A DNA stretch of 64,000 bases from SB21 sp964415295 (GCA_964415295.1 CAYPYN010000004.1:1-64000), one strand, 5' to 3'; shown: positions 45,766 through 55,601, numbered from the stretch's first letter. The notes: generated by a model not told the origin, from the sequence alone. Made by a program: numbers and translations.

Positions 45766-47349
45766 TTAATTATCCGACAATTTGAATCGTCCAACCACCG
45801 ATTTCAGTACTTCGGTATGACTGACGAGCGTTTCAGTAGAGCCGTCAATATGGCGTACGCCTTGCGCCGTATTCTTCGTAATATTGGCGATATTCTCTAT
45901 GTTTCTGGAGATCTCCTCGGCCGTGTGACTCTGTTCCTGAGCCGAAATGGATATGTTAGTGATCATTTCCATGACCTGATTATTGGCTTGAAGGATATCG
46001 TTAAGGGCTTCGGCCGTTTTTGTTCCAAGTTCCCGGCCTTTCTCCACTTCTTTCGTACCTCTCTCCATCGCTTTGATGGCATTGGCCATGGCGATCTGGA
46101 TTTTTTCGATCATGTGTGAGATTTCCTGGGTCGATTGCGTGGTACCTTCGGCCAGATTCTTGACCTCACTGGCTACCACCGCAAAACCCTTCCCGTATTC
46201 TCCGGCCGTCGCCGCTTCGATCGAAGCATTCAATGACAGCAGGTTGATCTGATCGGCAATATCGTTGATCACCTCGACCACTCTTCCGATCTGCGATACC
46301 GTTCGGCCCAGTTCCAGCAAGGTTTGAGCCGATTCACTGACAACAGAAGAGATATTCTGCAGCCCTTTCACCGTATCGTCCACTACGTAACGTCCGCGGC
46401 GAACCGCATCGTGAGCATCTTTGGACAAGCGCACAGCATCCGTTGTATTACTCGATGTCTGAACGATCGTAGCCGACATCTGCTCGGCGGCAACCGCAAC
46501 GAGCGTCGTTTGGTTGGACTGAGTCTCTGCACCGGAAGCCACGCCGGATGAAGAATTGCTGATCAATTCAACCGATTCAGAGATTTGCGCCGACGCTTTG
46601 GCCACCTGTCCTATCAGTTCATGCAGTTTGCCCACAAAGGTATTGAAAATCTGACCGAGCTCACCGATCTCATCGGCGGCATCAACTTCGATACGCTTGG
46701 TCAGGTCGCCTTCTCCCTCCGCAATATCGCGCATGCGATCTACGATGCGTGTGATGGGTTTAACGAGAAAATTACTGAGCACGTATGCCGCCAAGATTCC
46801 GACGCCAAGGGTGACCAGCAGAAGTATCACACTGAACACGATGTCCTGACGGAGTTTGGAAGAAATCGGCTCCGTCGATGCTCCCATGGCCAGAACGCCG
46901 ATCTCATTGTCCACGCTGTTATAAATGGGATTGATGATGCAATTCATCTGCGCCGTCTGAAACCGCCATGTCTTGCTTTTTGAAGCTTTCCATTGCTCGA
47001 TCTGATTTTTCAGCATTTCCAGGATCTGCGCTTCGTCACGCCCTTGCTTCACGTATGTCGCAAATACGTTTTCGTAGGCATCGTATGAAACCACAAATTC
47101 GACCGATCCTTTAATGGATTCGTATGAACTCATGACAGAAGCCTTGTCTCCGAAGTCCAGACCGGCGCTGATATTTTTCGCCGTTATGTCCGAATAAGTT
47201 TTCAGCAGTTCATTTTGATCATCCACCGCCGTCTGATAGAGCCGTAATGTGAAAATCACGGTCACGATCGTCATAAAGAACATGGCAAATACGGCAAAAC
47301 CGGTCATCAACTTGGCGCGAAGCCTCAGGTTTTTGAGATATTGCATCAT
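45766..47349 (-). CDS. Methyl-accepting chemoreceptor with periplasmic sensor domain
   Basis: From the ATG at 47349 the product is 527 aa: a first membrane helix (about 12-35), a periplasmic domain of about 135 residues (single Cache-like in size), a second helix (about 175-200), HAMP (PITRIVDRMRDIAEGEGDLT) and a signalling domain. The hairpin tip reads IADQINLLSLNASIEAATAGEYGKGFAVVASEV in two halves. The ATG pair at 47349/47346 follows GGGAG. An earlier ATG at 47406 would overlap the RodZ-like gene and is unlikely. It is 20 bases upstream of the GGGP synthase gene. Confidence 0.93.
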   Translation of the reverse strand: MMQYLKNLRLRAKLMTGFAVFAMFFMTIVTVIFTLRLYQTAVDDQNELLKTYSDITAKNISAGLDFGDKASVMSSYESIKGSVEFVVSYDAYENVFATYVKQGRDEAQILEMLKNQIEQWKASKSKTWRFQTAQMNCIINPIYNSVDNEIGVLAMGASTEPISSKLRQDIVFSVILLLVTLGVGILAAYVLSNFLVKPITRIVDRMRDIAEGEGDLTKRIEVDAADEIGELGQIFNTFVGKLHELIGQVAKASAQISESVELISNSSSGVASGAETQSNQTTLVAVAAEQMSATIVQTSSNTTDAVRLSKDAHDAVRRGRYVVDDTVKGLQNISSVVSESAQTLLELGRTVSQIGRVVEVINDIADQINLLSLNASIEAATAGEYGKGFAVVASEVKNLAEGTTQSTQEISHMIEKIQIAMANAIKAMERGTKEVEKGRELGTKTAEALNDILQANNQVMEMITNISISAQEQSHTAEEISRNIENIANITKNTAQGVRHIDGSTETLVSHTEVLKSVVGRFKLSDN

Positions 47350-47368
47350 CTCGTAGTCTCCCGGATCG

Positions 47369-48130
47369 TTAATTGGAAATTCTTCGTTCAAGATCTTTGG
47401 CGGCATCCTGAACGGAAATAGGTTCTAAGGTCTCATTATTATTTAAACGCACGTTCCGTAAATTTTCACTCAGCACCGTGCTGTCGCTAACTGATTTCTT
47501 ATCGATCTCAGCAAGCAGAAGCCGCTGCTGTTCTGTGAATATGGGTTCGGATAATTCCCAACGCGCTTTCTTAATCGGTGTTTTCTGAACAGCGGCTGTT
47601 TCTTTTTTCTTATCCGAAGCGGTTCCCGTCGGCTGACCGGAAGTATCAAAGAATACATAAAACAAGCATAGAATCATTAAACAGGCGCCCGCGGTCATGA
47701 CAGCCAGGTTTATTTTTCTTTCGCGGAGCAACTTGCTCCGAACTTCGGCTTCCAGGCCTTCGGCGGCCTCCGCTTCCTCGGGTCTTCCGGAAATGATAAA
47801 GTCCATGATTTCCTGAGGAGAAAAATGGACGCGCGCGTCGAAAGATTTGACCTCCACATATCCGTCTTGGGCAATAAATTCAATCTTCTCCCGAATATGC
47901 TCGTATTCTCTGAGTACTTCTTCGGGATTCAAACGGATCTGACCGGCATACTGACGCAATATCCCTTTGATATAAACCTCCGGTGCAAAGTCAAAATCGC
48001 CGTTCTCGATAGAAGCGATCCATTCTTTCTTCAGACGGGTTTTTTCTACGATGTGTTTTGGCGTTATGTCAAGATCCACACGCCTTTCACGCATGCTATC
48101 GGAAAACTCTTTAAAATATTTTTGGTTCAT
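47369..48130 (-). CDS. RodZ-like HTH membrane protein
   Basis: The 253-aa protein has an N-terminal HTH_25 domain (about 10-80, with LDITPKHIVEKTRLKKEWIA and YIKGILRQYAGQIRLNPEEV), a linker, one membrane helix (about 142-160, AVMTAGACLMILCLFYVFF), and a short extracytoplasmic tail. This is the RodZ layout, which links MreB to the membrane in rod-shaped bacteria. No mre gene is nearby, and the tail lacks the usual beta-domain (DUF4115), so it may be a RodZ relative with another role. It lies between maf (15-base gap) and an MCP gene. Confidence 0.8.
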   Translation of the reverse strand: MNQKYFKEFSDSMRERRVDLDITPKHIVEKTRLKKEWIASIENGDFDFAPEVYIKGILRQYAGQIRLNPEEVLREYEHIREKIEFIAQDGYVEVKSFDARVHFSPQEIMDFIISGRPEEAEAAEGLEAEVRSKLLRERKINLAVMTAGACLMILCLFYVFFDTSGQPTGTASDKKKETAAVQKTPIKKARWELSEPIFTEQQRLLLAEIDKKSVSDSTVLSENLRNVRLNNNETLEPISVQDAAKDLERRISN

Positions 48131-48145
48131 ATCGGAAGACTTGAA

Positions 48146-48736
48146 TTAGAATTCCTTCTGCAAACAAGCATAGAGCTTTGAAACGGGCAGGCCGACTACG
48201 TTATAGAAATCACCGTTGATCCGCTCAACAAAAACTGCGCTCCGGTCTTGTATACCGTAGGCACCGGCCTTATCCATCGGCTCCCCTGATCGGACATAAC
48301 TCAGTATGTCATCCTCGCTGAGTTGACGAAAAGTAACTTCGGTTCTCTCTACTTCCACTATTTGCCTGTTCTTGTTTCTGTGAACGAGCGCAAAGGCAGT
48401 AAAAACTTCATGGGTCTTTCCGCTCAGCGTGCGCAACATCGTGCATGCATCATCAGCGGATACCGGTTTCCCCAGTATTTGCCGATCCAGATAAACGACG
48501 GTGTCGGCACCGATAACTATTTGTTCCGGATAACTTCGCGCGACCTCGGAAGCCTTTTTCAGAGCCAGATCCCTGGAGACTTCAATGGGGTCGTGATCGT
48601 CAAAAACCTCCTCCACGGTGCTGGGAATGACCGTAAAACTAAAACCGATTTGGGATAGAATCTGCGCCCGGCGCGGCGAAGCGGATGCCAGTATCAGCTG
48701 TCCAAATCTTTTGTCGAGAGAACCATTAAAGGTCAT
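48146..48736 (-). CDS. maf: Maf-family nucleotide pyrophosphatase
   Basis: From the ATG at 48736 the product is 196 aa with the Maf signature ASASPRRAQIL, the catalytic Asp in GADTVV, and EPMDKAGAYGIQD. Maf/YhdE enzymes hydrolyse dTTP, UTP and modified nucleoside triphosphates. The frame is open up to 48949 but the extra 71 residues are lysine-rich and hydrophobic nonsense overlapping the promoter. It is the first gene of the block that runs through the chemosensory genes. Confidence 0.92.
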   Translation of the reverse strand: MTFNGSLDKRFGQLILASASPRRAQILSQIGFSFTVIPSTVEEVFDDHDPIEVSRDLALKKASEVARSYPEQIVIGADTVVYLDRQILGKPVSADDACTMLRTLSGKTHEVFTAFALVHRNKNRQIVEVERTEVTFRQLSEDDILSYVRSGEPMDKAGAYGIQDRSAVFVERINGDFYNVVGLPVSKLYACLQKEF

Positions 48737-48805
48737 TACTTGAGAAATACCGTTGGAAGATTCTTTAGAAATTAGGACAAAAAGACAAGAAAAGACTATG
48801 TAAAT

Positions 48806-48834
48806 AATATACTTGAACAGGGACTTACATACAA
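48806..48834 (-). promoter_or_regulatory. Putative sigma-70 promoter for maf and the genes beyond
   Basis: On the minus strand TTGTAT (48834-48829), a 17-base spacer and TATATT (48811-48806) make a good promoter. It lies 60 bases after the carboxyltransferase stop and about 70 bases ahead of the maf ATG. It could drive maf, the RodZ-like gene and possibly the chemosensory genes. Confidence 0.55.
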
Positions 48835-48893
48835 CCTTTTTTTTGCCGGGAACCCGCACCTGTATGAAAGATTTTACATTCTTAACAGACGGC

Positions 48894-50441
48894 TTACAAT
48901 GGGATGTTCCCATGTTTTTTCTTCGGGTTAGTATCCACTTTGTTTTCAAGCATGGTCAGCGCCTTGATCAGTTTCGGTCTGGTCCATTGAGGTTCGATCA
49001 CGTCATCGATGTATCCTCTCTCCGCCGCGCTGTATGGATTGGCGAATTTCTCTTTGTAATCTTCAATCAGCTTGTTCTCCGTTGCCGCCGGATCGGACGA
49101 ACTCTCTATCTCCTTTTTGAAAATGATCTCAACCGCTCCCTTGGCGCCCATGACCGCAATCTCCGCCGTCGGCCAGGCATAGTTGATATCCCCTCGAACA
49201 TGTTTTGAGTTCATCACATCATAGGCTCCGCCATACGCTTTTCGCGTAATGACAGTGATCTTCGGAACAGTTGCCTCGCAGAAGGCGTAGAGCAATTTAG
49301 CGCCATGTTTGATAATACCCCGCCATTCCTGATCACTGCCCGGCAGAAAACCAGGAACGTCTTCGAATACGATCAGCGGGATATTGAACGCATCGCAAAA
49401 CCGTACAAACCGGGCGCCTTTGAGAGAAGAATCGATATCCAGCACTCCCGCCAAGACCGCCGGCTGATTCGCCACAACGCCTATGGACCTCCCTCCCAGC
49501 CGTGCAAAACCTACGACTATATTCTGAGCGTATTCTTCATGCACTTCAAAGAAATCTCCCTGATCCACAACCGATGTGATAACGTCTTTAATGTTGTAAG
49601 GCTTATTGGGATTGTCTGGTATGATCGTCTTGAGAGATTCATCGCATCGATCGGACGGATCGTCGGTTGGTAAAATCGGCGGATCTTCCATGTTGTTGGA
49701 CGGCAGATAACTGTGCAATTTCCTAATCTTCATGAGACAGTCGAGTTCGTTTTCAGCCGCAAAATGCGCGACGCCACTCTTGGTCGCATGCGTGACGGCG
49801 CCGCCCAGCGCTTCCGAAGAGATTTCCTCGTGAGTCACGGTCTTAACCACATTGGGACCGGTTACAAACATATAACTGGTATTCTTGACCATAAGAACAA
49901 AATCGGTGATGGCCGGCGAATACACCGCTCCACCGGCGCAAGGACCCATGATCGCCGAAATCTGCGGAATAACACCCGACGCAAGCGTATTCAGGAGGAA
50001 AATATCCGCATACCCTCCCAAGCTCACGACGCCCTCTTGAATCCTTGCGCCTCCGGAATCGTTGAGCCCTATCAAAGGCGCACCGTTTTTCATCGCCATT
50101 TTCATGATCTTGACGATTTTTTCAGCATGAACCTCCGAAAGGCTCCCGCCGAATACGGTAAAATCCTGGCTGAAAATGTAAACCGGACGTCCTTCGATTG
50201 TCCCAAAACCGGTGACCACCCCATCGCCCAAGGGTCGGTCCTTATCCAGTCCAAATGCGGAGGATCTGTGGCGTGCCAGCATATCCAGCTCCTCAAAGCT
50301 CCCTTCATCGAGCACCAGATCGATTCTCTCCCTAGCCGTGAGTTTTCCTTTCTTATGCTGCGCATCGATCCGCGATTGACCGCCCCCTAGTAAGGCCGCC
50401 TGCTTGAGTTTTCTGAGTTCGTCCACTTTTTTGTCCGTCAT
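48894..50441 (-). CDS. Acyl-CoA carboxylase carboxyltransferase (propionyl-CoA carboxylase beta type)
   Basis: The 515-aa product is a biotin-dependent carboxyltransferase of the PccB/MmdA type: RIDLVLDEGSFEELD, LGDGVVTGFGTIEGR, NDSGGARIQEGV, GPCAGGAVYSPA, FEDVPGFLPGSDQEW and KAYGGAYDVMNSKH. It transfers CO2 from biotin to propionyl-CoA or acetyl-CoA, or in a decarboxylase acts on methylmalonyl-CoA. No biotin carboxylase or biotin carrier gene is adjacent, so the partner subunits must lie elsewhere and the substrate remains open. Confidence 0.93.
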   Translation of the reverse strand: MTDKKVDELRKLKQAALLGGGQSRIDAQHKKGKLTARERIDLVLDEGSFEELDMLARHRSSAFGLDKDRPLGDGVVTGFGTIEGRPVYIFSQDFTVFGGSLSEVHAEKIVKIMKMAMKNGAPLIGLNDSGGARIQEGVVSLGGYADIFLLNTLASGVIPQISAIMGPCAGGAVYSPAITDFVLMVKNTSYMFVTGPNVVKTVTHEEISSEALGGAVTHATKSGVAHFAAENELDCLMKIRKLHSYLPSNNMEDPPILPTDDPSDRCDESLKTIIPDNPNKPYNIKDVITSVVDQGDFFEVHEEYAQNIVVGFARLGGRSIGVVANQPAVLAGVLDIDSSLKGARFVRFCDAFNIPLIVFEDVPGFLPGSDQEWRGIIKHGAKLLYAFCEATVPKITVITRKAYGGAYDVMNSKHVRGDINYAWPTAEIAVMGAKGAVEIIFKKEIESSSDPAATENKLIEDYKEKFANPYSAAERGYIDDVIEPQWTRPKLIKALTMLENKVDTNPKKKHGNIPL

Positions 50442-50539
50442 GGGCTGCTCCGATTTCGTTCCGCTTTTTTAGTTAGCAAGAGATCAAATTAATTTTTACT
50501 TTTACAAGGTAGATAATATTCAAAAAATTTTCAATCCTA

Positions 50540-53470
50540 ATGTACCATTTCTCTGAAAACGATTTTCTCTCTGTCTTTTCCAATAAAGAAGCCGCGCAAT
50601 CCAATCTCCGAAGCATCTCCTCCGACGTCTCACCGACCGACTGCGCCTTCCTGCCGCGCCTGCAGTTTGAATTAAGCCGCAACCCCGTGCCGGACGATAT
50701 CCTCACAGGATTTGAACGGCTCACACGTTCGGTTATTAATAAGTCGTCGTTCTATAAAATGCTCTGCGATTTTCCGCCGATCGTGGCCCGTCTGGTCCGG
50801 ATCTTCACAGCCAGCCGCTTCCTCGGCGAATTGATCATTAAAGATTTTCAATACACGTATTTTTTGATCCGTCCGGATTTGGATTGCAGACCGTTTGATC
50901 GCGCTTCGCTGATGAAATCGCTGGATGCTGTCCTGCGAAGCGAGTCCTATTCTCTCAAAAGGAAAATGGACCAGCTTCGTATCCTCAAGCGGAGGGAGTT
51001 GCTCAAGATCGGAATTCGGGACTACATCCTTGATGATCCGATGGAAGTAACGACCGATGCCGTATCGCAGCTTGCGGATGAATTTATCGGCGCGAGCCTG
51101 AAACTGCACTTTGACCAGATGTGTGAAAAGTACGGTGTTCCGGCGACGCCTTTTACCGTCATCGCACTTGGAAAACTGGGCGGGCATGAACTGAATTACA
51201 GTTCGGACGTCGACCTCATGTTCGTTTACGGCGATGAAGGCGTTCTTTCTCAGGAAGGGCATGATCTATCTTATCACGAATTCTTCAACCAGGTTTGCCA
51301 GCGCCTCATCGCCTCCGTATCAGACAACAGCCCGGAAGGGTTACTTTATCGCATAGACACACGCTTGCGTCCGGATGGTGATGCCGGACCTCTGGCACGT
51401 TCCGTTTCCTCTTTTATGCATTATTATGAATCTCGTGGGCGTCTTTGGGAAAGACAAATGCTTATCAAAGCGAGACCTATTGCAGGTGACTTGGCGTTCG
51501 GAAAGGAATTTCTAAGCCGGCTAACGCCGTTTATTTATCCCAGAACATTTTTCGAATCCCCCCTCCAAGAGATCGCGCAGATGAAATGGCGTATCGAAGA
51601 ACAAAAAGCATCGTCCAAACTGAATATTAAGATCTGCCAGGGCGGCATTCGCGATATTGAATTTATCGTGCAGGCTCTTCAACTGGTGAATGGAGGCCGA
51701 ATCCCCGAAATCAGAGAGGGTCAGACGCTTAGAGCTCTTGCTCAACTCCATATCCATCAATTCCTGTCAGAGAGGGAATACCGTACTTTGCTGGAGGCCT
51801 ACGTCTTCTACCGCAAGATCGAACATATTCTTCAGATCGAGTACGACCGTCAAACCCATTCACTGTCCGGTGAAACCTTACAAGCCGCGAGGATCGCCCA
51901 CCTACTCGGATTCCCAGGCACCGATGCGTTTAGCACCCGTCTGCACGCATGTTTGAAAGAAGTACGTACGATTTATGACTCGGTTTTTGAAACAAGTCAG
52001 GCAGAGAAAAACGATGTGGCGCGTCCATTATCCGCAGAAATATTGGATCCGTCGTTTGAATCGGAATTGCAACGAGCCGGCTTTACCATGCCTGCTAACG
52101 CCTTCCGGTTATTGAAGCTCTTACATTTCGGTCAGTTCCCGAGATTGCATCCACACACAACGCAGGAACATTTCACACACCTTTTGCCGCTCATATTGAA
52201 AAAGATGCCAGACGCTCCCGATGCGGATCATACACTCATGAATTTTGGACGAATAGTCAGCGCGTATCCGGCGACGGAAACACTGTACAAAGCTCTCATT
52301 GATAGATCCGATTTTCTGCACTCAATACTTCAATTAAGTTCCTATTCTCACACTTTTGTCAACATCCTGTGTGATAACCCATCTTGTCTTGAGTACCTGA
52401 TCACGCATATCGGCGAATGGATGGAAGAACACCGTTACGAACCGGCCGCTGAATTCGCTAACTACAAAGACCTTCATGTTTTTCGAAATATGGAATTCAT
52501 CAAACTGGCTTTGAAGTTGAGTCATCAGAGAATTGGCACGGACCAACTGTTAAAGGAACTGAGTCACTTGGCGGATCATATTCTGGAAAGTTCCTTTTAT
52601 GATCATTTCAGCACAAATGACAATGCGGTTCTCCTTGGTCTCGGGAAACTCGGCGGTCAGGAATTGAGTTTCAAGTCTGACCTGGATGTCGTATTCGTTT
52701 GCACGGATGATGCCGATGTCGATGATATGATCGCCAAGGGAAAATCTTTTCTGAATGCGATTGCCGCCATCACCGAACGCGGGCGATTGTACGAAATAGA
52801 CGCCCGCCTTCGTCCCGAAGGCAAGCAGGCTCCCCTTGTGGTTACGCTGTCCCGGTATCGAGACTATTTCGATCAAAGAGCTATGTTCTGGGAAAGGCAG
52901 GCTTTGGTAAAAGGCCGGTGTTTGTGCGGTGACCCGGCACTTATGGCGCGATTATCCGAAACGATCTCAAACCAAGTTTACGCGAATGAACTATCATCAG
53001 ATCAGGTTAACGCTATTATCACTATGAGGCAGCGTCAGATAAGAGAAAAGATCAAATCGCCGGCAGATGCGTTGTCCGACATAAAATACTCAAGAGGCGC
53101 TTTGCTTGACCTTGAATATTTGGTTCAAGCCTTGCAGATGCGGTATGGCGCAAAGTATCCTTCTTTAAGAACTCAGAACACCCTCGACGCCGTTGACGCT
53201 TTGGAAAAAGAGGGATTACTCATTTCTTCTGATGCCGAGAAACTGAGGTTGAATTATTTGTTTTTGCGAAATCTGGAAATATTTAATTTCTTAGCATTTG
53301 AGCGTAAGTCCAATAAATTACCCAGCGATCAAAAACAGCTTGCTTTTCTTCAGAAATTTCTTAAATTTAATAAAGACAATCCTATAGTTGATCACCTTTC
53401 TAAAATCAAAAACACAAACGAAGCGCTCTTTTCCAATTTAATGCGAGATCTCTCATATGGAAAACAGTAA
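50540..53470 (+). CDS. glnE: Bifunctional glutamine synthetase adenylyltransferase/adenylyl-removing enzyme
   Basis: The 976-aa product has the double layout of GlnE. The first nucleotidyltransferase domain (about 211-228, GKLGGHELNYSSDVDLMF) is the deadenylylating half. The second (about 701-718, GKLGGQELSFKSDLDVVF) is the adenylylating half, and helical regulatory regions (with YRIDTRLRPDG and YEIDARLRPEG) flank each. It controls glutamine synthetase activity in answer to nitrogen status. No glnA or PII gene is in the window. The last 14 bases overlap the LexA/UmuD-like gene. Confidence 0.95.
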   Translation: MYHFSENDFLSVFSNKEAAQSNLRSISSDVSPTDCAFLPRLQFELSRNPVPDDILTGFERLTRSVINKSSFYKMLCDFPPIVARLVRIFTASRFLGELIIKDFQYTYFLIRPDLDCRPFDRASLMKSLDAVLRSESYSLKRKMDQLRILKRRELLKIGIRDYILDDPMEVTTDAVSQLADEFIGASLKLHFDQMCEKYGVPATPFTVIALGKLGGHELNYSSDVDLMFVYGDEGVLSQEGHDLSYHEFFNQVCQRLIASVSDNSPEGLLYRIDTRLRPDGDAGPLARSVSSFMHYYESRGRLWERQMLIKARPIAGDLAFGKEFLSRLTPFIYPRTFFESPLQEIAQMKWRIEEQKASSKLNIKICQGGIRDIEFIVQALQLVNGGRIPEIREGQTLRALAQLHIHQFLSEREYRTLLEAYVFYRKIEHILQIEYDRQTHSLSGETLQAARIAHLLGFPGTDAFSTRLHACLKEVRTIYDSVFETSQAEKNDVARPLSAEILDPSFESELQRAGFTMPANAFRLLKLLHFGQFPRLHPHTTQEHFTHLLPLILKKMPDAPDADHTLMNFGRIVSAYPATETLYKALIDRSDFLHSILQLSSYSHTFVNILCDNPSCLEYLITHIGEWMEEHRYEPAAEFANYKDLHVFRNMEFIKLALKLSHQRIGTDQLLKELSHLADHILESSFYDHFSTNDNAVLLGLGKLGGQELSFKSDLDVVFVCTDDADVDDMIAKGKSFLNAIAAITERGRLYEIDARLRPEGKQAPLVVTLSRYRDYFDQRAMFWERQALVKGRCLCGDPALMARLSETISNQVYANELSSDQVNAIITMRQRQIREKIKSPADALSDIKYSRGALLDLEYLVQALQMRYGAKYPSLRTQNTLDAVDALEKEGLLISSDAEKLRLNYLFLRNLEIFNFLAFERKSNKLPSDQKQLAFLQKFLKFNKDNPIVDHLSKIKNTNEALFSNLMRDLSYGKQ

Positions 53471-53879
53471 AAGTTATATACCAGATAACGAACCCGCCGG
53501 CATCCCAGTTCTTGGGCAAGTGGCCGCAGGTACACCTCGTTTCATGGACAATGTTGAACTTGGTTACATAGACAATACTTCGGCGAAGAGTTTGACGGCC
53601 AATAAGAATATCTTCGCTTTACGCATTGTCGGCGATAGCATGATCGAGGACGGTATCTACGATGGTAATTACATCGTCGTGAAATATACAACGGAATTCA
53701 GTAACGGCGATATTGTCATTGCCTATGTTGATGAGGAGGCCACGGTCAAACGTATTTATAAAAGAGGATCAAAGATCATTCTTCAGCCGGCCAATTCAGA
53801 ACTGCAGCCGATCGAGGTGGATCCCTCGTTCTCCGAATTCCGTGTCGGAGGAAAAGTCATCGATGTCATACGAAATTGA
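53457..53879 (+). CDS. LexA/UmuD-like S24 peptidase domain without a DNA-binding domain
   Basis: The 140-aa product is only the C-terminal half of a LexA-type protein. It has the autocleavage site Ala24-Gly25 (QVAAGTP), the catalytic Ser61 (VGDSMIEDGI) and Lys98 (EEATVKRI). Ser and Lys are 37 residues apart, as in both LexA and UmuD, and positions 24/25, 61 and 98 almost match UmuD (24/25, 60, 97). UmuD is 139 aa. No winged helix precedes it; upstream DNA codes for GlnE. It could be a UmuD homologue without a neighbouring umuC, or a LexA relic. A ribosome-binding site is not obvious and translation may be coupled to glnE. Confidence 0.88.
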   Translation: MENSKSYIPDNEPAGIPVLGQVAAGTPRFMDNVELGYIDNTSAKSLTANKNIFALRIVGDSMIEDGIYDGNYIVVKYTTEFSNGDIVIAYVDEEATVKRIYKRGSKIILQPANSELQPIEVDPSFSEFRVGGKVIDVIRN

Positions 53880-53905
53880 AGCCTTTATAAATGTTTCGAT
53901 AGAAG

Positions 53906-53934
53906 ATCCGATTTATCAAAAGTCGGATTTTTTT
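53906..53934 (+). terminator. Rho-independent terminator after the LexA/UmuD-like gene
   Basis: A 9-bp stem (53906-53914 with 53920-53928, including one G-T pair) has a 5-base loop and a run of seven T. It ends 33 bases before the nadE start, so nadE should have its own promoter. Confidence 0.85.
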
Positions 53935-53966
53935 ATTTCAACCGTTACATAAGAGACAAGCGCATC

Positions 53967-55601
53967 ATGAAAATAGCCCTCGCTCAGATCAATACACGCG
54001 TTGGTGACATTAAGAATAATACGATCCGTATCATTGAGCATATCCAGTTGGCGCGAAATGCCGGCGCCGGTCTGGCCGTATTTCCTGAACTCTCTATCTC
54101 CGGGTATCCACCTGAAGATCTCGTCGAAAAAAAGGCCTTTGTGAAAAAGAACGTGGAAGCCCTGGAGACCATCGCCTCGCGAACCCAGGGCATCGGCGTC
54201 ATTTGCGGATTCGTCCAGCCTAATGAAAATCAGCAGGGACATTCGGTATTCAATGCGGCCGCCTTGATCGAAAACGGTACGGTCCTCGGTATCCAACATA
54301 AGACCTTATTGCCCAATTACGATGTGTTTGATGAAATGCGGCATTTCGAGCCTGCAAAGGAAAAGAAAATATTTGAATTCCATGGCCATAAGCTGGGCAT
54401 CGGCATCTGCGAGGACAGCTGGAATGACAAGGACTTCTGGAAACACCCGCTCTACCATTCGGACCCCGTAGAAGAGCTCACGCAAAAAGGCGCATCGATC
54501 TTGATCAATATTTCAGCTTCTCCTTTTCATGTGAATAAGAACCGCCTCAGACTCGACATGTTCAGGAGCATTGCACAAAAATACCGGATTCCGTGTGCGT
54601 TTGTCAATCTGGTTGGCGGGAACGATAGCCTTATTTTTGACGGAAGCAGTTTTGCGATCGACGCTCAAGGAAAACTCATCGCGCAATCCCCTTCCTTTGA
54701 AGAAGCGCTTACGTTCGTGGACCTTCAAAACGATTCATCGGTCGAAGACCGGTGGAATATGGCCGACGAGGAGCAGATATACCACGCTCTCGTGATGGGT
54801 TTGTCGGATTATATGCGCAAATGCGGCTTCAAAAAAACGATCGTCGGTTTGAGCGGCGGAATAGATTCGGCGCTTGTCGCCGCGATATCCGTGGCGGCTC
54901 TGGGCAACGAGAATGTCCTTGGCGTACTGATGCCGTCGAGATACTCATCCGACCATAGTGTCGAAGATGCCCGCAAACTGGCAGAAAACTTAGGCATCGA
55001 ATACCGGATCGTTCCGATCGAACCTATGTACCAAACCTTCCTGGAGAATCTGAATACGCAATTCGGCGATCGTCCCGAGGACATTACTGAGGAAAATCTT
55101 CAGGCCAGGATACGCGGCAACATCCTCATGGCCATGTCCAACAAACTTAGCGCCATGGTCATCAGTACCGGCAATAAGTCGGAACTGGCCGTCGGATACT
55201 GCACGATTTACGGCGATATGTGCGGCGGCCTTGCGCTCATCAGCGATGTCCCCAAAACGATGGTGTACCGTATATCAAAATGGATCAATCGGCATAAGGA
55301 GATCATCCCCAGCCGGACTATAACCAAAGCGCCATCGGCAGAACTTCGTCCCGATCAGACAGACCAGGACACTCTCCCGCCGTACGACATTCTGGACGGT
55401 ATTCTCAAAGCGTACATAGAGGATCTTCAGGAAGAGGAAGAAATTATTAGGCTCGGTTACGACAAAGGCGTCGTCAGGAAAGTTCTTAAGTTGGTCGATA
55501 CCAATGAATACAAACGCCGGCAGGCGGCGCCGGGACTGCGTGTCACCACGAAAGCGTTTGGATACGGCCGGAGACTGCCGATCGCTCAGGGGTGGCGCTG
55601 A
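53967..55601 (+). CDS. nadE: Glutamine-dependent NAD+ synthetase
   Basis: The 544-aa product is an N-terminal carbon-nitrogen hydrolase (Glu41 in VFPELSISGYPPED, Lys112 in QHKTLLPNY, Cys148 in GIGICEDSW) that frees ammonia from glutamine. It is fused to an NAD synthetase domain (about 270-544) with the PP-loop VGLSGGIDSAL and STGNKSELAVGY. It converts deamido-NAD to NAD. The gene is single: a terminator lies upstream and the convergent anti-sigma gene ends 2 bases after its stop. Confidence 0.96.
   Translation: MKIALAQINTRVGDIKNNTIRIIEHIQLARNAGAGLAVFPELSISGYPPEDLVEKKAFVKKNVEALETIASRTQGIGVICGFVQPNENQQGHSVFNAAALIENGTVLGIQHKTLLPNYDVFDEMRHFEPAKEKKIFEFHGHKLGIGICEDSWNDKDFWKHPLYHSDPVEELTQKGASILINISASPFHVNKNRLRLDMFRSIAQKYRIPCAFVNLVGGNDSLIFDGSSFAIDAQGKLIAQSPSFEEALTFVDLQNDSSVEDRWNMADEEQIYHALVMGLSDYMRKCGFKKTIVGLSGGIDSALVAAISVAALGNENVLGVLMPSRYSSDHSVEDARKLAENLGIEYRIVPIEPMYQTFLENLNTQFGDRPEDITEENLQARIRGNILMAMSNKLSAMVISTGNKSELAVGYCTIYGDMCGGLALISDVPKTMVYRISKWINRHKEIIPSRTITKAPSAELRPDQTDQDTLPPYDILDGILKAYIEDLQEEEEIIRLGYDKGVVRKVLKLVDTNEYKRRQAAPGLRVTTKAFGYGRRLPIAQGWR

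Noticed and set aside
48737..48949. N-terminal extension of Maf and overlap with the carboxyltransferase gene
   Set aside because: The extra residues match no family member and cover the proposed promoter; the ATG at 48736 fits the Maf length.
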